DNA of 64,000 nt, taken from NCBI GenBank assembly GCA_019321725.1, contig CM033115.1, forward strand, positions 10,922,673 through 10,986,672, in the 5' to 3' direction. The notes beneath the pieces are model-generated. The model searched no databases. It had not been told where the DNA came from and was given only the letters and a program-made list of their open reading frames with translations. Below are positions 1 through 11,290 of this stretch, in pieces; within the stretch, counting starts at the first letter, position 1; the number at the start of each line of letters is the position of its first letter. Source of the stretch: Paulownia fortunei. Lineage: Eukaryota > Streptophyta > Magnoliopsida > Lamiales > Paulowniaceae. A program made the translations under genes and the position numbers.

Positions 1-1110
1 TATAAAGAATTTCGTTCACCATCCTTAAGCCATCGATAAGTCAATTTTTATTTCTAGTACGACTCTTTGATAATAGAAACATGTGAGAGGAGTGTATGAC
101 TTCTTTTGAGCTCAATTAATTTATGCTCATTAGGATCATTATCAAAGGCATACTCTTTCGCATTAAGACCTACCTCTATAATTTTTACCTTTCAAAGATA
201 TTTCCAAATATTTCTTTGTTCCACCATTTGAGTTGATCCTTCGATCTTGTTGGAAACTATTCAAACATTTAGATATGAGGGGACTGTTCCAAACCTCATG
301 CACTATCTCAACAAAATATGGTGTTTTGTCCAACCATTAAGAAATCTAAATGGTGTGAGACCCCTATCAACTTTGGTCTCTAGTTCGATCAAGAGAGAGC
401 AGTGATCAAATTCTCTCAGATTTAAGTGTTTGGCCCGAGTTTTTAGGAATATATCAGACTATTAAGATGTAATCATGACTCAATCAAGATATTGCCAAAT
501 ATTTCTTTTTTTCATCCAAGTATATAAGGACCACTCAAAAACCTACATTCAATAATGAGCAATCTAAAATCATGTTACCAAACTCCTCCACAGATCAAAG
601 TTTGGGAGCTCCACCTTTGCGCTCATGATCTTACAAAAATGTGTTAAAGTCACTGCTAACAATCCAAGGGGTATTTCCATGATTCGAATTTCTCATAATA
701 TCCCAATGATCCATTCTCTCTGCTCTTGTGTATTTAGTGCAAATGAAAGAACATAAAATAAGCATAGGAATCATATTTGATGAAATCACTACATCAAGAA
801 GTTGTTCATGGTCAAGGTTGAAAGTGACATTTAATTCATCCTTCCAAAAAAGCCAAATTTACCCAGATTTATTGGAGAAGGCATTGGAAAAGCCAATTTT
901 TCTAGCCATTCTTTTTGGGTTATTAAGTTTGATTTTATGTTCAAGAATAACAACTATAAAAGGCTTGTGATTGTAACAAATTCTAAGTCGTATCCTTTGC
1001 AAATTATCATTCTCGATGCTATGGATATTCCATGTGAGGCACTTCATATGAGGTGTAGTGAAGAGGATCTTGAAATAAAATGTGTAATGCATTTTATCTG
1101 GCCCTATCAA
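1..1110 (-). pseudogene. LINE-A ORF2 fragment (endonuclease plus start of RT linker)
   Basis: Read on the minus strand, this is the start of a plant L1-type ORF2. The apurinic-type endonuclease begins near 1063 with MKCLTWNIHSIEN, the family's WNIRGIGN-like start carrying the catalytic Asn. It continues through PFIVVILEHKI, where the Glu is the expected metal ligand, and NNPKRMARKIGFSNAF. Broken frames carry it leftwards, and at 1-30 WLKDGERNSL matches the linker just before reverse transcriptase. The RT would lie outside the window. Stops occur throughout 1-860, so it is not functional. In this family the protein nicks target DNA and primes reverse transcription there. ORF1 lies just upstream on the same strand. 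Confidence 0.8.
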
Positions 1111-1222
1111 GCCTGGGTGTCTATTTTTTTCTTTCGATAATTTTTATATTTAGAGGAATCTATATTTTCACCCCAGATTAACTCCTATGATATTCCAATT
1201 CACTTCGAATTTCTTCAAAGAT

Positions 1223-2400
1223 TTAGAGTTCGGCATTATGAACTTGAACCCCCTCCATAACTGTTGGCTCTAATTCCATATTAATGATGTCTAAAGCTAC
1301 ATTGGTATTACAAATAGGACGTTTAGTAATATTTTCTGAGACATTCACTAATTGTTCATTACACTCAATAGGGAATTCTTCTTTGAGGTCATTATCACAG
1401 AGAATTTCAAATCGATTATGTGAGAGATTTTTAAAAGGTTTGGGTTGGAATTTGAACTCTTTAAGGGGATTTTTCATCCAAATGTTGGACAGAGATATGA
1501 AGGGATTCGTAGAGGGTCGATTAGTTAAATTATCATTCGTGTTCTTGTTGTTATGAACATTAGTTTTTCTAGATGATCATTCTGGATGTAGGTTTTGATT
1601 TTTTGAAGTCGAACTAGGGCCAGTTTTATCTTCGTTTCCCCCTAAATGAAAATCATGATTCTTGTCATTTTGTTTGGTTTCCATGAATACTTGTTTTCCT
1701 TTTTTCTTATCCAAATTTTTTTGCATCGCTTGAAATACTCTTTTTGGTAAATTTGTTATCATTCTTGGGAAAACTAATTTTATGAAAGCATTTTTCTTCC
1801 TCATGTCCGAGATGTTTGCAGAAGGTACAGTAATGAGAAGATAATTATAGATTATTTATTGTGTGAGTTCCTCTCGCCATGAAGGATTAGAATCTCCTCT
1901 TCCCATTTATATAAAAGATCAATTTCAATGTAGACATAAGCAACACTTGGTCTCGTGCCATCTTTAGTAGGCTCATCCAATTTTAAGGGTTTTCCAACAA
2001 CACTTGCTATGGTGAATAACACAGACTTGTAGAAAAGATGAATTGGTAAATCCAAAAAGCTGACCCAAACCGGAACTACTGGGGATTCAACATTGGTTTT
2101 AAAACTTGGTATCCATTTGAAAATACGCATAGCATATCCATTGAAGTGCTATATATGTCTTGTCCACATTCTAGTAAAATCTTATTCGTTGGTGAGGTAG
2201 ATGAGGACATGTTTTTGTGTTAATAATTGCAATTTTATAAGCTCCTTTAAAACTGAGGCCACAAAGTTTTTCTCTCAGATTATGCATGGTAGGGAATCCA
2301 TTGCAGAATTTACCATGGTGAATTTGAATGATTCAGAGAGCTTAGACACCTTTGAATGAGAGAATGTGATTATTTTTTCCTTTATATTTGAGAGTGGAGC
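1223..2400 (-). pseudogene. LINE-A ORF1 (DUF4283-type nucleic-acid-binding protein), broken
   Basis: Minus-strand pieces at 2130-1852, 1804-1577 and 1477-1223 together resemble the ORF1 or gag-like protein of plant L1 elements. The best piece has MRIFKWIPSF, then PVVPVWVSFLDLPIHLF, then VVGKPLKLDEPT and RPSVAYVYIEIDLL. That is the usual order of the DUF4283 domain and the segment before the CCHC knuckle. Upstream, near 2160-2350, degraded sequence such as KNFVASVLKELIK continues the N terminus. The later pieces are the low-complexity C-terminal tail. Stops and frameshifts separate all three, so it is a pseudogene. The protein would coat the LINE RNA. Confidence 0.75.
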
Positions 2401-2564
2401 CAATAGGTTTGGATGATGCTTCTTCGAAGCTTTTTTTCATTAATAAAAAATATGAAGTTGCAGCAAGTTCGATTGCAGGATTTCAGGAAAAGAAGGCTAA
2501 GGATTAGCCTCGAAATTATTTAGATTAGGAGGTTTGTTTTGGGATCCATTTCGAAAAATTGAAA
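2401..2564. other. No recognisable feature
   Basis: A short AT-rich stretch between the presumed 5' end of LINE-A and a cluster of short repeats. It may hold the LINE 5' UTR. I see no coding or structural signal. Confidence 0.4.
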
Positions 2565-2790
2565 TTGCTACAATAACTATACATCAGTGATCGCAAAATT
2601 TCAAAGTGCTATAGTGATCTATTAAGATTTTCAACATGTTAAGTGATTTGCTACAGTACTCACAGGTTTTCAAAGTGCTATAATGATCTTGCTATAGTGA
2701 TCAACAAATTTCCAAAGTGTGCTATAGCGAGCTTGCTTTAGTACGCATATACTTTAAAATATGGTATAGTAACATTGCTACAAGTGGTTG
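2565..2790. repeat. Cluster of degenerate GCTATAGTGATC-like repeats
   Basis: The motif TTTTCAAAGTGCTATAGTGATC-like (core AAGTGCTATAGTGATC) recurs about five times at irregular 35-60 bp spacing, with variants GCTACAGTACTC and GCTATAGCGAGC. The same motif returns at about 3820-3895 and 4260-4410 beside the 445-bp duplication. This suggests all belong to one degraded repeat, possibly U3 enhancer-like repeats of an LTR. No coding content. Confidence 0.5.
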
Positions 2791-2799
2791 TATGGTGTC

Positions 2800-3450
2800 G
2801 AGAGGAATTTATAATTTCAATTAAAATGAGGTAAACACGAATCTAATCTCCTTAAAACAGATTTCGTCATCTACATGGTGCTATAGAAACTGGATGTCTG
2901 TCTCTGAAAATACAACACTTTTTTATAAAATAAGTACAACACTATACTAATTTTATTAGATAAACCAAAAACTTGATTGTCTACTTCCTAAAAGAGAATA
3001 AGAATACTAAAATATCAGAATATATTTTAGTAGGAGGGAGAAGAGAGAAATCAATTGAATATAAATTGATTTGGTGTTGATTGAAATAAATGAGGGGCGT
3101 CCTATTTATAAAATTTCGTATGACCCTTTATGATTGGTTGTGTCTCTTGGTTTGAATCAATCTAGACCATTGGATTGCATCTTTTTATATTTGGCTGCAA
3201 TCTAGTAGTTCAGATTGCATTCCTGCGTGAAGATCCACAACCTTACCACGTATCTGTGCAAATCGGACAGATGTGTGCACTCACTCACTCCCTATCAGGG
3301 TTGAAGACCAATTGCAACCCTTCCACTACACCTTGTTAGCACCCGCGTGTACGGTCACGTTTACTTGGCACTCAATCCGCACAATGTCATGCCATACTGG
3401 TGCCACTTAGACGAATCTACCACATTATCGTCATGTTGAGCTACTCTGCT
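2800..3450 (-). mobile_element. Putative LTR promoter segment, minus strand
   Basis: On the minus strand TATAAATAGG lies at 3110-3101. Downstream of it comes a pyrimidine-rich leader (about 3060-3020), as in copia LTR U3/R regions. Upstream is a comparatively GC-rich stretch (3200-3480) and then the duplicated block. I could not fix LTR ends or a primer-binding site, so the call rests on promoter-like layout and context. Confidence 0.35.
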
Positions 3451-4336
3451 ACGTCACCAAGCCACGACCGATCCACTTTACCACAAGCCGTTTAATTCAT
3501 GAAAAATTTAAATGTAAAGTTTACTTTTAAAGTGCCCAATGTGACGTACGCGTGCGCATGTGGGTTGGAGTAGTGTTTCGCACCACTCTCATAACTTCTT
3601 GACCTAACTAAATCCAGCCAAAAATTTACTAAGTCCACTAAATTACACCGCAAAAAGAATTATATTATTTACTCTTGTTTTGAATTAAAATTCTATATAT
3701 ACAAATTAAACTTATTTTATTTTTTCTATGAAATGCACTCTCACACTAAAAATGAATTTTTTAAAACTTATAGTTTTCATTCAATTAACAAAGTTTTCGA
3801 AGTTTGATACCCCACATTCCAAACAGCTACAGTACCCAGAAATTTTCAAATGTGCTACAGTGATATTGCTACAATTACATATTTTCAAAATTGCTACGTC
3901 ACCAAGCCACGATTGATCCACTTTACCAAAAGCCGTTTAATTCATGAAAATTTTAAATGTAAAGTTTATCTTTAAAGTGCTTAATGCGACGTACGTGTGG
4001 ACTGGAGCAGCGTTTCGCACCACTCTTATAACTTTTTGACCTAATTAAATCCAATTAAAAATTTACTAAATCCACTAAATTACACCGCAAAAAAAATTAT
4101 ATTATTTATTTTTGTTTTGAATTAAAATTCTATATATACAAGTTAAACTTATTTTATTTTTTATATGAAACGCACTCTCACACTAAACATGAATTTTTTA
4201 AAACTTATAGTTTTCATTCACATTAACCTTTCAAAGTTTTCGAAGTTTGATACCCCACATTCCAAACAGCTACAATACCCAGAAATTTTCAAATGTGCTA
4301 CAGTGATATTGCTGCAATTACATATTTTCAAAACTG
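3451..4336. repeat. Tandem duplication of about 445 bp (two copies)
   Basis: Copy 1 begins at 3451 (ACGTCACCAAGCCACGA) and copy 2 at 3896 with the same sequence, an offset of 445 bp. Both contain AGCCGTTTAATTCATGAAAA, GTTTCGCACCACTCT, TTACACCGCAAAAA and the GCTACAGTGATATTGCTAC motif, in the same order. They differ by scattered substitutions and small indels, so the duplication is not recent. Short open frames at 3728-3916 and 4165-4380 are the same frame in each copy and show no family likeness. Confidence 0.85.
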
Positions 4337-4439
4337 CTTGTTGCTACAATTACTCGCAGATTTTCAAAGTGTTGCACTGATCTAAAGATTTTCAAATGTG
4401 CTATAGTGATTTAAAAAAAAAATTACTACCAATAACCCA

Positions 4440-4880
4440 GATCTTGCTAATCTGATTTCGGGGATCTTGCTGGAGCTGGCCGATTTGAATTAGCAGATGA
4501 GCTGGTGGCGCTGGGGTGGAGACCGGCCATTTGTCGAGATGGTGGGCGGAGGCTGAGCTGGGCGAGTGGGCGCAGGTGTGCGAGGGGGATGGGAGGTTGG
4601 GAAGGCGACAGGATTAGGTGATGATCTGGTGGTATGATGATGGGGACGGGCTTGCGTGAGCAGCGTCGAGGCTGGGTTGGCAGCTGGAAAGGCTGGCGAG
4701 TGACGGCGACGGGATGATGGGTGGAGGGCAGTGGTTCGATGGCTGCTGGTGGGCCGATTTAGGCTGGGCGGGGATGGGCTCTGTGGCAGTGCTGGTGTCC
4801 TGATTAGGCTGGACGGTAATGGGATGGATGACTGTTGGTAAAAACGGTACTCCGGCACTGATGATTCAACCATTTTCAGA
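4440..4880 (-). other. GC-rich island with a 127-codon Pro/Ser-rich frame
   Basis: This is by far the most GC-rich stretch outside the 35.16-kb C-run. On the minus strand 4873-4490 is open for 127 codons, starting MVESSVPEYRFYQQ and running into a long Pro/Ser/Thr/Arg-rich sequence with SPSPPSLNRP and RPAQPPP. I recognise no domain. The richness in Pro and Ser may only reflect base composition on this strand. The flanks are retroelement-like, so it could be an LTR leader, a captured scrap of a host 5' exon, or chance. A functional gene is unlikely on this evidence. Confidence 0.25.
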
Positions 4881-4949
4881 GAGAAATTTTAGATAAAAGA
4901 AATTTTCTTTGGGTTTCCCAAACATTCCCCTTAAGGTTTCATTAATAAT

Positions 4950-6042
4950 GTCTAGCTTCCTTCAACCAAGAGATTAATTGTTAAAATGACAGTATTTGCA
5001 TGATATTTATAATTAAAATATTATATTTTTTAAAATTAGTAGTTATGATGCATTTATAATTGGAATACCATGTATCTTAAGATTAATAGTTATGATGTAT
5101 TATTACGTATTTTTAATAATTTGTGGGTTTTTGAGATTAATGAATTAATTAAATTAATTAAAATAATTAATTATTTAATTAAGTCACAAAAATTATAAGT
5201 CCATAATTAATTTTGAGTAAATGGAAGAGGTTACACGCTAAATTGGAAAGAGTATACTTTTAGTTAGAATATATCTAAGAGTTGAATCAAATTGCTTAAT
5301 GGAGATTAATTAATTTAAAAAGTTAAATTAATTTAATTATTTAATTAGACTTAATATAATTAAAGAGCCCAGATATAGCTAATTAATTAATTGATTAGAT
5401 CAATTAATTAAGTAGAATATAAATTAATTTATCAGATTAAATAATATGATTATTTAATAGAACCTAATATGATTAATAACCCTACATATGATCAAATTAA
5501 TTAATTAATATGATTAATTGAATAAATTAGGCATATTAAATTGTAAAATTATTTAATAGGTTTAATAAGATTAGAAAGTTTAAGTGGAATCAATTAAATA
5601 ATTGATTGAATCAATTAATTAAGTTGGACTTATTTAATTGAAATGATCAATTGATTGAATTTAATTAAATTAATTAAAATCCAAGTCTAAGCTAATGGCC
5701 TCATAGGAGGCCCATTAGAAAGTTTAAGTACAAGAGTTAAACTTTTTTTAGAGTTTAATAGAAATAAGAAATCAAATAAGGAAATGAGCAATTGGATACC
5801 TAGTAGGACTAGGATTGGAGAAGTCCTAAATAAAGACTCCTCTAGTGGCCAAATTTATGAGACTCTCTTTGAAGCAAAAACCATAGACCTCTTGGAGAAA
5901 AACTATATCACTTCTTCTTCTTCTTTGATTCTTTTCTTTCTTCAAAAGGTTTTACCTTTTGATTACTAGTTCAATTCTTCTATTTACTAATTAAATTAAG
6001 AATTGAACTCCACAAATTCTAATATAGAATAGATTAAGAACA
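4950..6042 (+). mobile_element. AT-rich copia-type LTR fragment (K-like), plus orientation
   Basis: The left 750 bp is built of TTAATTAA/AATTAATT runs like those at 42118-42310, 48040-48485 and 52960-53400. It is followed by GGAGAAGTCCTAAATAAAG (TATA-like) near 5817-5836 and a pyrimidine-rich leader at 5910-5945. This is the general layout of the copia-type LTR seen complete at 52241-53745. Its right end abuts an Athila-type LTR fragment near 6042. No TSD was found. The frame at 5784-5969 lies in the leader and is not a gene. Confidence 0.5.
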
Positions 6043-6226
6043 CATGTAAGTTAAGAATTCCTAAATTCCTAAATTCCCTCTCTCGAGTGTCGAATTGACT
6101 ATGAGTTTCAATATGAATTTTGATTTCTCTATAAGAATTCAAGAATAAAACTCTACAAAAGTTTAATGAATTCTTCTTCAAAACTACAAAGGTTTCATAA
6201 GATTTTCAACTTTATGATTCCTAGGT
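6043..6226 (-). mobile_element. Fragment of an E-type LTR (left side of inversion junction)
   Basis: The reverse complement of this stretch aligns with 15190-15400 of the E1 5' LTR: AACCTAGGAATCATAAAGTTG versus AACATAGGAATCATAGAGTTG, then CTTATGAAACCTTTG, AAGAATTCATT and TTTTGTAGAGTTTTATTCTT. It continues exactly where the E1 3' LTR is cut off at about 20055. It is therefore read as the missing distal part of that LTR, left behind by an inversion. Confidence 0.75.
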
Positions 6227-7075
6227 TGTGTGACCGGTACTAGTACACTGAAACATGCATTGATTTGCATGGTTGTATGCATGGATTGGAATGGTTATAA
6301 GTATGCATGGATTTGAATGCTTATATGATTATTGGCATTTGGATTTTGACGGTATGTAGAGCTCTTTTCCGGTGCATGGGATAGTAGCATTGGTTAGGGG
6401 CTCAAGAAAGAAATGATTTTGAGAGAAATATTTTGATGCATGACATTACATTATAGGCATAACATTTTGAGATGCATGACTTGATATTGTGCATTATTCT
6501 TTGACATACATAATATTTACTTGCTGAGCGTTAACTCATATAGTTTTTACATTCTAGGTGAGTCTGGTGATATTTGATGCCATGGACTTACTAAGCAAGC
6601 CGTTGGAGTTGCTACAGGTTCTGAGGATCAGTATACATGGATGATGACCTACTAGGTTGTGCTGTGGACATATTCTAATTTTTACAATCATTATTATTGT
6701 GTAAATTGTTGTCTATATGTAAAGGTTACAAAATGCAAAATGTCCTTACTTCTTTCAAAAGTATAGGTCACTATTTTAATTTTTGAGTCTATCGTATTAT
6801 AACTTTAGGATACTGTGTCCTATATAACTCTTGAAAATTTATAGTAAATAAGTTTGATAATAGCGTGACTGTGATGGATGTTGTGTTTTTATATAAATGA
6901 TAATTTTTCTATATACAGGGTTATATGTGAGAAAATATTTTACTGTTTTTTCAAAGTGCTACATTTAACAAAAGTAAAAATAATATATATATATATATAT
7001 ACACACACGCATGCACACATATGTGCTTCAAAATTATTGTTATATCAATATCTATATTTAGTGTTGGGGGGTGTT
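6227..7075 (+). mobile_element. Distal end of a C-type gypsy LTR, inverted
   Basis: The reverse complement matches 28470-29395, the terminal part of the C1 5' LTR. Shared parts are TGTAACACCCCC at the terminus, a (TA)n tract, the GTAGGTCATCATC block and the CATGCAAATC repeats. It ends at 7075 in GGTGTTACA, an LTR terminus, followed by the 106-bp array. The 3' LTR of C1 at 20056-22151 lacks just this part, so this is taken as its displaced end. It has two CATGCAAATCCATGCATACTTATAA-type units where the C1 5' LTR has about four. Confidence 0.8.
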
Positions 7076-7588
7076 ACACTCACCCCTCACTACTTTCTCT
7101 TATGTTATGTATTGTTATATATTGAATCTAGAAAACTTTAGTTATTGTTATTAATTTTTTCACACAATAAACCCCAGGCCAGCCCACCATCTTGCAATTT
7201 TCTCTCACGTGTTTAGTATTTTAAAGGTATTGCATTGGAAAAATCTTATTTTTGCTACTGAAATTTTCAAACAACAAAACCCCAGGCCACCCCCAACCCC
7301 TTGCTACTCTCTCTTGTATTTTATATTCCAAAATGTAGAATCCAAAAAACTCTAGTTATTACAAATGAAATTTCACACTACAAAACCCAACCACCTCACC
7401 ACCACCTCCTCGCTACTATCTCTTGTATTATGTATTCCAAGATATAGAATCCCGAAAACCCATGTTATTATTATTAAAGTTTACACAACACAAACCCTTG
7501 GCCACTCCCATCCTACTGCTACTCTCTCTCCTATATTTTGTATTTCAAGAAGTAGAATATGAAAAGCCCTAGTTTTTGGTAATACACT
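7076..7588 (-). repeat. 106-bp tandem array, reverse orientation, segment 1
   Basis: About five degenerate units are recognised by CTACTCTCTCTTGT, then TATGTATTCCAAGAT, GTAGAATCC, AAAACCCTAGTTATT and a CCCCACC-rich stretch. This is the reverse complement of the array at 31523-34318. It borders the C-type LTR terminus at 7075. The last unit, carrying TTTCAAGAAGTAGAATATG, is cut by the solo LTR at 7589. The frame at 7365-7562 lies in this repeat and is not a gene. Confidence 0.8.
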
Positions 7589-9180
7589 TGATAAGTTAAT
7601 TTTATACCAATAATTCATATACTTTTTGATTATCATTTAGTTTATATTTAAGTATTTTTGCTACTTTTTGTGCATTTAGTTTGAAATTTTGTAGGTAATG
7701 TCAAAAGGATAAGAAAATGGAAAGAAACTAAAAACTTGGTTGAAATATTGAAGAATCTGAATTTTGGTACAACTGATAATAGTTTTCGTATTTCAATCAT
7801 AACTCTTTGCTCAAATATGATTTTGACTTAATTCTTGAACCAATAGAAAGATAAGAGATATATCTATAACTTCTATGTTTACCATAAAATCCAATTCTAT
7901 CGATCTTAATAAGACAAATCGAGTTTAAGAGTCAGCACTGGGCTATAATTTTCTGCTATGATATATCTTGGTGTTTCATGCATAACTATCTCTACAAATG
8001 TCATAATTAATTGATTCAAGTGCCTGTGGAAAGAAAAGACATAGAGATACAATTCTTATGAAGATATTACAAATCAGTTTGGAATAGAAGGCAGTCCAAA
8101 ATGGATTTAAAGAATCTAAAGACGCGAAAGACAGTGTCTAGCTGTGTTAGGCTGTCTAGTCAGCGCCTACATGTTACCACACTGTTAGTAGGGGCAAAAT
8201 GGGTTTTTAGCCCTCTTTAGGGCTCCTCCCATCTGATTTTAAGGACTGAAAAGATCCTCCAAATGTATTCTGGACGTGAGGAGTTGTTCTTGGATAAAAG
8301 AAGGCTACTGGACAGTAAGAGCTTGCTGCTGGGCAGAGAGTTATTCTTGGAGAGAAAAGTGAGCCATTTAAGCAGACAAGGAGAGCTTCAACCATTTATT
8401 CTATTTCTCAAATTAGTGAACAATTTCCATGCTATTTCTTATGTATTTCTTGATGTCATATTCATATATGATAAACTAAACATTTCTTTCTAGATGATGA
8501 TATAAACTTATTTGATCATGTGTTTTGAATTCTAAATATTAATAGTTTAAGTTATTCATCTTGTTTGTGTTATCTTGTTTAGTATTGCATCTTGATTATT
8601 TGGCCATTAATTGAGAGTGTTTGATGTATGAGATTTGATACTCGAGAGAGAGAATATTGTACATGATCATAAAGATAACATAACATAGGAATAATAGAGT
8701 TGATAAGCTTATGAAACCTTTGAAGTTTTGAAAAAGAATTCATTGAACCTTTGTAGAGTTTTATTCTTGAGTTTTTATAGAGATATTAAAATTCATATTA
8801 GAACTTATAATCAATTCGGCACTTGAGAGAAGGAATTGATGAGCTTAAGAATTCTTGACTTACATGTATTGTTTACTTGAATTAGTATGTTTTGGAAGGA
8901 AGAACATAGGTGATAATTAGGTAAGTCATTCCTCTAAAATTTCTTATTCATAAAATATTTGTTGTATTACTTATAAGAACTCTAGTTTTATCTTTGCAAT
9001 TTTTATCTTATTCTACTTTGTTTACCAATCATCACTTAATTTTCTAGATAAAATTATGACTATTTGAACTACAATACTTACTGCAAATTTTGGTTAAAAT
9101 CCTTGTGGATACGATACTCAACTCACTGTTGTATTAAAACTTGATACCGTACACTTGCGGTTTGTAAAATATTTCACGAA
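7589..9180 (+). mobile_element. Solo LTR of Athila-like family E
   Basis: It starts TGATAAGTTAATTTTATACC and ends in CACTTGCGGTTTGTAAAATA then TTTCACGA, matching the E1 5' LTR (13811-15706) along its length, though it is about 300 bp shorter. No internal domain follows and array sequence flanks both sides, so it is a solo LTR left by LTR-LTR recombination. The flanking direct repeat is ACACT (7584-7588 and 9181-9185). That makes the right terminus ...CGA rather than the ...ACA expected from E1, so the last three bases are uncertain. Confidence 0.8.
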
Positions 9181-10262
9181 CACTATAAACCCAAAGGCAC
9201 CCCCCCACGTTGCTACTCTCTCCTGTCTTCTATATTACAAGTTGTTGAATCCAAAAAAACTCAAGTTATTACTATTGAAATTTTTACATTATAAATCCTA
9301 GGCCACCCCTACTCCCTCACTACTTTCTCTTATGTTATGTATTGTAAGATGTTGAATCTGAAAAACCATAGTATTTTTATTAAAAATTTCAGGCCATTCC
9401 CACCATCTTGTAACTTTTTCTCCTATGTATTTTAAGAGGTAGAATTTAAAAACTTTTATTTTTTCTTTCTTGTGTTTCATATTCCAAGATGTCAAATTTA
9501 AAAACCCTAGTTATTACAATTAAAATCTTCACGCTACAAACCCCAACCAACCCCACTTCCTCGCTACTCTCTCTTGTGTTATGTATTCCAAGATGTAAAA
9601 TTTTGAAAATCCTTGTTATTGTTATTAAAATTTTCAAACTATAACCGTTGATCACTCCTACCCTCCCACTACTCTCTCTCCTATATTTTGTATTTCAAGA
9701 AGTAGAATATGAAAAGCCCTAGTTTTCGGTAATGTGCTACAAGCCACAAGGCACCCCCACCACCTCGCTACTTTCTTGTGTGCTCTGTATTATAATGAAT
9801 TTTTCAAACTACAAGCCCCAAGCCACCCCACCCCTTACTACTCTCTCTTGGGTTATGTATTCCAAGATGTTGAATCCCAAAAACTCAGTTATTGTTATTA
9901 AAATTTTCACATTATAAACCCAAAACCACTCCCACATTCTTGCTACTCTCTTTTATGTATTTTGTAATTTAAGATATAGAATCCAAAAGCCTTTATTTTT
10001 ACAATTGAAATTTTAACATTACCAACCTCAAGCCATCCCCAACCCCTCACAACTCGGTCATATATTATGTATTACAAGATATAGAATTCAAAAATCCCAA
10101 GTTATTGATGTTGAAAGCTTCATACTACAAACCCTAGGCCACCCATATTCTCTCCTATTCTCCCTCTTATGTTGTACTTGATGTAGAATTAAAAAAACCC
10201 TAATTTTTTTTATTAAAATTTTCACACTTGAAACCTCTGGCTCTACCATTCTCTAACGACTC
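9181..10262 (-). repeat. 106-bp tandem array, reverse orientation, segment 2
   Basis: About ten units continue the 7076-7588 array on the other side of the solo LTR. Typical marks are GCTACTCTCTCTTGTGTTATG, ATTCCAAGATGT, AAACCCTAGTTATT and CACTACAAACCCC. Units are 65-80 percent alike by eye. One unit (about 9640-9735) shares with 7480-7575 a block of over 50 bases with no visible mismatch, spanning TTTCAAGAAGTAGAATATG. Array orientation reverses at about 10263. Confidence 0.8.
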
Positions 10263-11290
10263 TCTCTCTTACGTTTGCAAGTACAAAATACAGGAGAAAG
10301 AGTAGAGAGAGAATATAGGTGGCTTGGGGTTTGTTGTGTGAAACTTTTAATATCAATAACTAGGTGTTTTGGATTCTACATCATATAATACAAAACAATG
10401 ATAGAGTAGCAAGGGGAAATGAGTGGTTTTGGGTTCGTAGTGTGAAAATTTCTGTTAACAAAACCTAGGAATCTTTCTATTCTACATCTTGGAATACATG
10501 ATATAAGTAGAAGTACCGAGGGGCTTGGGAAGACCTAGGGTTTCTGGTGTGAAATTTTTTGTTGTAAAAATAATGATTTTTTTATTATACATCTTTAAAT
10601 ACAAAATATAAGAGAGAGGGTAGTTAGAGAATGGGGGTGCTAGAGGTTACTAGTGTTAAAATTTCATGTCTAAAAATATAGAACACAAGAGAGAGAGTAG
10701 CGAGAGAATAGGGGTGGCCTAGGGTTTGTAGTGTGAAATTTTTAATTATAAAAATTAAAATTTTTTTGGATTCCACATCTTCAAATACAAAAACATAAGA
10801 GAAAGAGTAGCTAGAGAATAGGAAAGCCAGAGGTTTCTAGTGTGAAAATTTCAATAAATTCTTTTTATGTTTTTTGAATTCTACATCTGAAAATATAGAA
10901 CACAAGAGAGAGAGTAGAGAGAGAATAAGGATGGCCTAGGGTGTGTAGTGCGAAGCTTTTAGCTCCAATAACTTGGGATTTTTGGATTCTATATCTTGTA
11001 ATACAAAATACATAGCTGAATTGAGAGGGGGTGAGGATGGCTTGTAGTTTGTAATGTTAAAATTTCAATTGCAAAAATAAAGGCTTTTGGATTCTATATC
11101 TTAAATTACAAAATACATAAAAGAGAGTAGCAAGAGTGTGGGGGTGGTTTTGGGGTTTATAATGTGAAAATTTTAATAATAATAACTGAGTTTTTTGGAT
11201 TTAATATCTTGGAATACATAACCCAAGAGAGAGTAGTGAGGGGTGGGGTGACTTGAGGCTTGTAGTGTGAAAAATTCATTACCAAAAGAT
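10263..11290 (+). repeat. 106-bp tandem array, forward orientation
   Basis: About nine to ten units in the opposite orientation to 7076-10262: GAGAGAGTAGCGAGAGAATA, GGGGTGGCCTAGGGTTTGTA, GTGTGAAAATTTCAAT, TTGGATTCTACATCTT. The switch lies in TCTCTCTCTTACGTTTGCAA followed by TACAGGAGAAAGAG. The array ends near 11290 where E2 interior sequence begins. Confidence 0.8.

Noticed and set aside
5100..5660. AATTAATT-rich tract as a replication origin or matrix attachment site
   Set aside because: The same tracts occur at 42118, 48040 and 52960 as parts of K-type LTRs, so they are repeat sequence; no separate evidence for origin or attachment function.
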